Assembly: GCA_009746045.1 (NCBI GenBank)
Contig: RPFO01000264.1
Span: forward strand, 372,001-436,000
Origin: Mesostigma viride
Taxonomy: Eukaryota; Streptophyta; Mesostigmatophyceae; Mesostigmatales; Mesostigmataceae
Length of the DNA stretch: 64,000 nt
Reading direction: 5' to 3'
Position 1 is the stretch's first letter, and each line of letters begins with the position of its first letter. Below, piece after piece: positions 60,008 through 64,000 of the stretch. Position numbers and translations under genes: made by a program. The notes beneath the pieces are model-generated. The model ran no database searches. It was not told the origin of the DNA and saw nothing but the letters and a program-made list of their open reading frames with translations.

Positions 60008-62407
60008 TCAGTGATGCCTTTTCCGCGATGGAGGGGCGGGGGGCGGTGGGCGGGGGGCGCTGCGAGCACGCATGCGTTCATCATCAAAGTTGCTGTGAGT
60101 CGTGAGACGAGTATGCTGAGTGGCTGCATAATGTCCCTCAGCATAATGGGGCCTATCTGGCTCCCTCATGGCGGCATAACGGTAAGCGCCCTGCAAGGGC
60201 TCACCGTGGGCCATATAATAGGAGTCATAAAGCTCGTACAGGCCATGCGATTCATCTTGCCAATCCAGCTTCCTTGCCTCATCGATCGCGGGTGCGCGCG
60301 TGCGCGGCTCTGGCTCATCTTGCCAATCCAGCTTCCTTGCCCCATCGATCGCGGGTGCGCGCTTGCGCGGCTCTGGCTCACGGCGTGCCGGCTGCCATTC
60401 TGCCCCCTGCATGCCGGTGAAGCCTTCACGTTGCCGCGATGTGGGAGGCGCAGCAGGAATGGTCGGCCGGTGAATCTCCGTGCCGCGGCTTGAGGTTGGA
60501 GCACATTCAACAGGCGTGCATGGCACTCGTTCCCTTTCCAAAGCATCAACCCTCTCCGTCAGGGATTTGACCTGTTCCTTCAGCTTCGCAGTCGCGGGGT
60601 TCTCTGGGGCGGCAGCCGGCTTTGCACGCGCTGCCAATGATGATTGGCACTTGGAAACCTTTGCATTCAAATCAGCGATCTGCATAGCCACAGACGGCGG
60701 CGCCTTCTTCCTCCCTTGCTTCGCTTGAAACCCCACCCAGTCCTTCAGCTCTGCGATTGCTGCCTGTGCTGCTTGCAACCCCTGAGTAAGGGGCGCTAGC
60801 CACCTTGCCGGGGGAGCTGCCGGGGGAGGCTCTGCCGGGGGAGCTGCTGGCATCGCACTCTCGGACGGTGCTGACTTTGCTGCGCGAGGCGGCAGTGCCT
60901 TCCCGCCCTGGTATTCAAGCTGGCGTGCAGGGCGCAAGCTCCGCTGGCCCCCCCCCCCCGCCGCCTTCGAGGCGCGCTTCTTGGGCTTGACGGGTGATGT
61001 TTGTTCCTCGCTGCCATCGTCACCCCCCCCTTCCCCATCATTGTGCTCCTCCTCCACCTCCTCTTCATCCTCCAGGTCATAGCTGGCATCGCCCCCGCTT
61101 TCATCTTCATCTTCATCTTCATCGGATGGAGCAGGCGGGACGACAGCGAGCACCTGAATTGTAAACATGCACGCATACAGAGATTGACATTTTACATCAA
61201 CAATACTTGGAAATTAATGTTTTATGGTGCTTACAAATAGAGTGCTCCTGATGGTGTCTTCTAGTATGCACATTGATCATATGCGCCAGTGTGGTTTGCG
61301 CTCGGCTGCGGTTGGATTGCGCATGGCATGTTCTAGCATATGAATGTCAACAATGCAAAACCGATCTGAGATACTTACAAGATAGCCCTGCCCGGTGGTC
61401 TTGTTGGTCGCGCTCCTTAACTGGTTGATGCGCGACTCCTGGCGGGTAAACACTGACGTGATGTCCGCCATGGCATCCGCCAAGGTAGTACTCGAATGGC
61501 AATGTAATTCGGCGGTGGCGGCAGGGTCAACCGTCAAGTTATATGGTCGGCACCACGCTACACGGATTTCACCGGAGGCGAATGAGGTAACCGTCCATTC
61601 TCCTTCCTCGCAGCTGTAAATGGGACGCACCAACGCCACAAAGGACTGGTACTCATGGCCAGTGCTGGCTGCCCTCACACAAGCGAGTCCGAGGATGACA
61701 AGCCGCACAACGGTGTTGCCCGTGGGAGTGGCACGCAGGTCACGCATTAGCTCAGGATCCGCATGACTGCAGATGTCACCGATGGAGAACGACGTCACCT
61801 TGGCGGTGCTACGAGAGCCAGCCTTTTTGCACGAAACATACAGCGGAGGCCAGTCACTCTTGGTGTCTAGTTGGGCCAGGGAATCCTTTTCATCAGACAG
61901 CGTGTAGAAGTTGTGAGCTCGTGTGATGTTGTGCTCTGGAACGGTTATCTGAGGAATACCGTTGATGAACCTGCTGTTGGTTGGAAAACCCTTGCCCACG
62001 TCGAGCATGTGAAGCACAACTGGCTTGGCCGCAGTAGCACCCCGGGATGCAATCGAGAGGCTGCCGGCTCCCTTCACGAGCACCCCCAAATATCCCAGAT
62101 ACTTGACGAGGCACTTCTGCGCAACTGGGTCCTGCGATGGTGCCTGAGATTTCCGGTCGGTTTCCTCATCCGAAGCACCGGAGGCATTCATTCTATGAAG
62201 TTCATTGACTGCTCCCCTGACGTACACGTTTGATGCCCTTTTCTTCTGTTCTTCATCACCTACAGCGCCCACTGATACAGGGCCTGTATCCATTGTGTCC
62301 TCTTGCCCCGGTGGTGCTACTGCGTCCTTGTCACTGGCATGCTCCACATGTCCGGCATTCCCGCCTTTGTTTTCATAACCTGCCTGCGGCTGCGCGCCGC
62401 TAGCCAT
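60008..62407 (-). CDS. Two-exon gene of unknown function (about 724 aa)
   Basis: Exon 1 is 62407-61379 and exon 2 is 61153-60008. The 225-bp intron starts GTAAGTAT and ends TTTACAATTCAG, and the frame is kept (GQGYL to VLAVVPPAP). The first half (about 340 residues) has a disordered start, then a folded-looking part (KCLVKYLGYLGVLVKGAGSL; GNTVVRLVILGLACVRAAST; EIRVAWCRPYNLTVDPAATA). The second half is acidic (DEDEDEDESGG; EEEVEEEHNDGE) with a PKKRASKAA nuclear-signal-like stretch, a short coiled coil (KLKEQVKSLTERVDALERER), and a 22-residue tandem duplication around RKRAPAIDGARKLDWQDE. A nuclear protein is possible. I recognise no family. It is the only host-type spliced gene in the window, though a large transposon origin is not excluded. 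Confidence 0.75.
61154..61378 (-). other. Intron of the two-exon gene
   Basis: Donor CTT/GTAAGTAT and acceptor TTTACAATTCAG/GTG on the minus strand. Removing 225 bp joins two open frames in phase; without splicing the first frame ends after 33 more codons. Confidence 0.8.
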
Positions 62408-62511
62408 TCTCAGCTATCCGGATTTCCGAACTACGCCAATACCTGGCCAGAATGGCTGAAAATTTCCACGAAATGCATCCAAGTGCACGAATTATTGAGT
62501 CGGTGGTGGCA

Positions 62512-62748
62512 CGGTGGTGGTGGCACGGTGCAACGGTGCAACGGTGCAACGGTGCAACGGTGCAACGGTGCAACGGCCAGTGATTGGCCCGTTGCTGATT
62601 TTGTGATATGCGCCTAGTAAAAATTGGCCGCAAATCTTGTGCCCACGTGCGACCGGACGAATTTGCGGCCAATTTTTACTAGGCTGCATGTCAGCAAATC
62701 AGGAACGGGCCAATCACTGGCCGTTGCACCGTTGCACCGTTGCACCAC
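62512..62748. repeat. Foldback repeat with octamer-array ends
   Basis: Left arm about 62526-62635 and right arm about 62660-62747 are inverted copies (CCGCAAAT / ATTTGCGG; CCAGTGATTGGCCCGTT / AACGGGCCAATCACTGG) around a 24-bp loop. The outer parts of both arms are GGTGCAAC / CACCGTTG octamers, the same as at 59316-59687. The whole can form a long hairpin. It lies about 105 bp upstream of the ATG of the two-exon gene. Confidence 0.88.
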
Positions 62749-62789
62749 CAAATTTTACTCCAGAATGCCCGTCTTTACATGTAGGGGAT

Positions 62790-62878
62790 AATGAACCAGC
62801 GATGGAAGCAAGGGGATAATGAACCAGCGATGGAAGCACCAGCGATGGAAGTGATGGAAGCGATGGAAGCGATGGAAG
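62790..62878 (+). repeat. AGCGATGGA minisatellite
   Basis: A 28-bp duplication (GGGGATAATGAACCAGCGAT then GGAAGCA) grades into copies of a 9-bp AGCGATGGA unit, ending at the G-rich run. Confidence 0.8.
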
Positions 62879-62952
62879 CGGGAGGGGGAGGGGGAGGGGA
62901 GGGGGAGGGGGAGGGGGAGGGGAGGGGGAGGGGGAGGGGAGGGGGAGGGGCG
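62879..62952 (+). repeat. GGGGGA/GGGGA purine microsatellite
   Basis: Irregular GGGGGA and GGGGA units on the plus strand over about 70 bp, with G-quadruplex potential. Confidence 0.9.
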
Positions 62953-62982
62953 GCCGTATAATATTATGCAGTTCCTAAAGCC

Positions 62983-63815
62983 ATGTATTACGCAGTTCCT
63001 AAAGCCATGAAGGGCCTGGGCATTATGGAGCCCGATGCGGGGGCGCAGGTTTTTGGAATGCTATTCTCGCTGCTTGTCCTGGTGGTCGTGTTGCTCGTCA
63101 TGGCGAGACGAGGGCTCCGTCTTAGCGCTGCCGCCGTCTTAGCGAAATGCACCACGGATGCGTCCTGTGCTGCGGCACTTAGCAGGGACTGGGACTGTGG
63201 GTGTGGCCGCCATTGTTTGCGAAGCGTGCATTTCGAGGAGATAAGAGCGATGAGGGCAGACTTTTGGTCCAAGCCGAAGCAGGCGGATCGGAAACATTTG
63301 ATATCGAACCAGCTAATTACCAAGCGGGTCAGAAAGAAGATGAAATTCCGGGGAGCTTGCGTCACAAACGCAGTCGAGACGAGGGCTTCCTTTTCGCAGT
63401 GGATGGCTACGTTACTTACCCAGCTGATAGGCATCAGCCAGAGTCGGCAACCCCGTTTCGGCATCGCATGTGTGAAGCCGCTTTCCGCCGTGCTTTGTAT
63501 ATCAACCCCAATATGTGGCACGCGGCTGTCAAGGAGACAACCCGCCCTCGACCTTTGCCTGGCGATCGTGATTTGGAGTCCGGCTTGGGTAGCACTGCTG
63601 GACGGCGCATTGGGGTATCCCGGTCATTGTCTGCCAAGATTGGGGAGGCCAAGGCGCTTTGTGAGCTGTGGATTCGGCGTTGGTTCTGCCCAGCAGTTGA
63701 GAAGGATCCCCGGGATGGCGCCAGCATCATTGAGCAACCGTGCAAGAAGACTTTATACTCGGACTACACTGCTGTTGCGTGCCCGACCCTTGGAACGGGC
63801 GCAACAATGGAATAA
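62983..63815 (+). pseudogene. Cys-rich protein frame with a frameshift, unknown function
   Basis: Frame 1 (from 62983) has a hydrophobic helix FGMLFSLLVLVVVLLVMARR, then SRDWDCGCGRHCLRSVHFEE and IRAMRADFWSKPKQADRKHL, a Cys-rich pattern that looks conserved. It loses coding character after about 63370. A second frame takes over (RHKRSRDEGFLFAVDGYVTY; RMCEAAFRRALYINPNMWHA; ALCELWIRRWFC) and ends at 63815. The two parts fit one gene broken by a one-base shift between about 63340 and 63400, or joined by a short intron I cannot place. I cannot name the family. Confidence 0.4.
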
Positions 63816-64000
63816 ATTATGTATTTTGGCTTGTTGTCATAGTCCGTAGGACTTTGGGACTCATTTCGGGACGTAATTTGGGAATTGTCCCTTGGTCAGG
63901 ACTTTTGTATGGAACTATGATAGTTTGTGTGATTCGGACTAGTTATTTTGGGCCTAGGTTGATGTATGAGATCTTCTACTAGGGGCCGGCGCAGTCGCGC
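63816..64000. other. Window end, nothing recognised
   Basis: No feature supported in the last 185 bp. Confidence 0.4.

Noticed and set aside
1-64000. CRISPR array, bacterial operon, rRNA or telomere
   Set aside because: Direct repeats here are LTRs, microsatellites or minisatellites; no rRNA, TTTAGGG-type telomere or spacer array is visible and the gene content is eukaryotic.

Overview
This window comes from a nuclear eukaryotic genome and is almost entirely transposable-element DNA. Eukaryotic origin is shown by LTR and non-LTR retrotransposons, TATA boxes and AATAAA signals inside LTRs, and one host-type gene with a GTAAGT splice donor. A unicellular alga or similar protist is my guess; the sequence alone does not fix the species.

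The main structure is a deep nest of LTR retrotransposons, nearly all on the minus strand. I name them by letter. Copia-1 (1-7021, running off the left edge) is a canonical Copia whose 5' LTR sits in the RNase H of an older, decayed element X. X is collinear but broken by element D (7947-18247, TSD TAACA) and element E (19175-25328, TSD GAGAT). Right of X is the gag end of element W, split by element H (27846-35061, TSD GGCTT). From about 36.2 kb a plus-strand gag (element Z) is split by element Y (37206-57635, TSD CTCAT). Y itself carries three insertions: element G (46666-54149), a three-copy tandem array (41047-45055, TSD GCCT) and a 5'-truncated non-LTR retrotransposon (45113-46163, TSD of 15 bp). 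Copia-1 and H carry small DNA elements (2793-4916 and 31358-32135).

Two LTR-element types are present. Copia-1 and H are canonical Copia: TG...CA LTRs, gag, an aspartic protease with a DTGA or DSAA active site, integrase, RT, RNase H, and a PBS that begins TGG. Elements D, E, G, Y, X and W form a second, unusual lineage. Where an LTR can be delimited, it begins and ends AGTT...AACT (or ATTT...AACT). The LTR is followed by a shared short YGYAYT motif, and in four elements the first ORF starts about 20-24 bp later. The pol order is integrase, then a retropepsin-like domain, then RT and RNase H. The protease-like motif is D-T-[QN] in place of D-T-G, and the RT box is HGDD or HADD in place of YVDD. 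D, Y and G carry an extra ORF before gag; those of D and Y look distantly related. D is the best-preserved copy, with all three ORFs open and LTRs about 99 percent alike.

Right of Y (57.6-64 kb) the sequence changes. It holds a short Z gag tail, about 1.3 kb with nothing recognisable, simple repeats, arrays of the octamer CACCGTTG, a two-exon gene of unknown function (60008-62407, minus), a foldback repeat edged by the same octamer just upstream of that gene, G-rich microsatellites and a frameshifted Cys-rich ORF.
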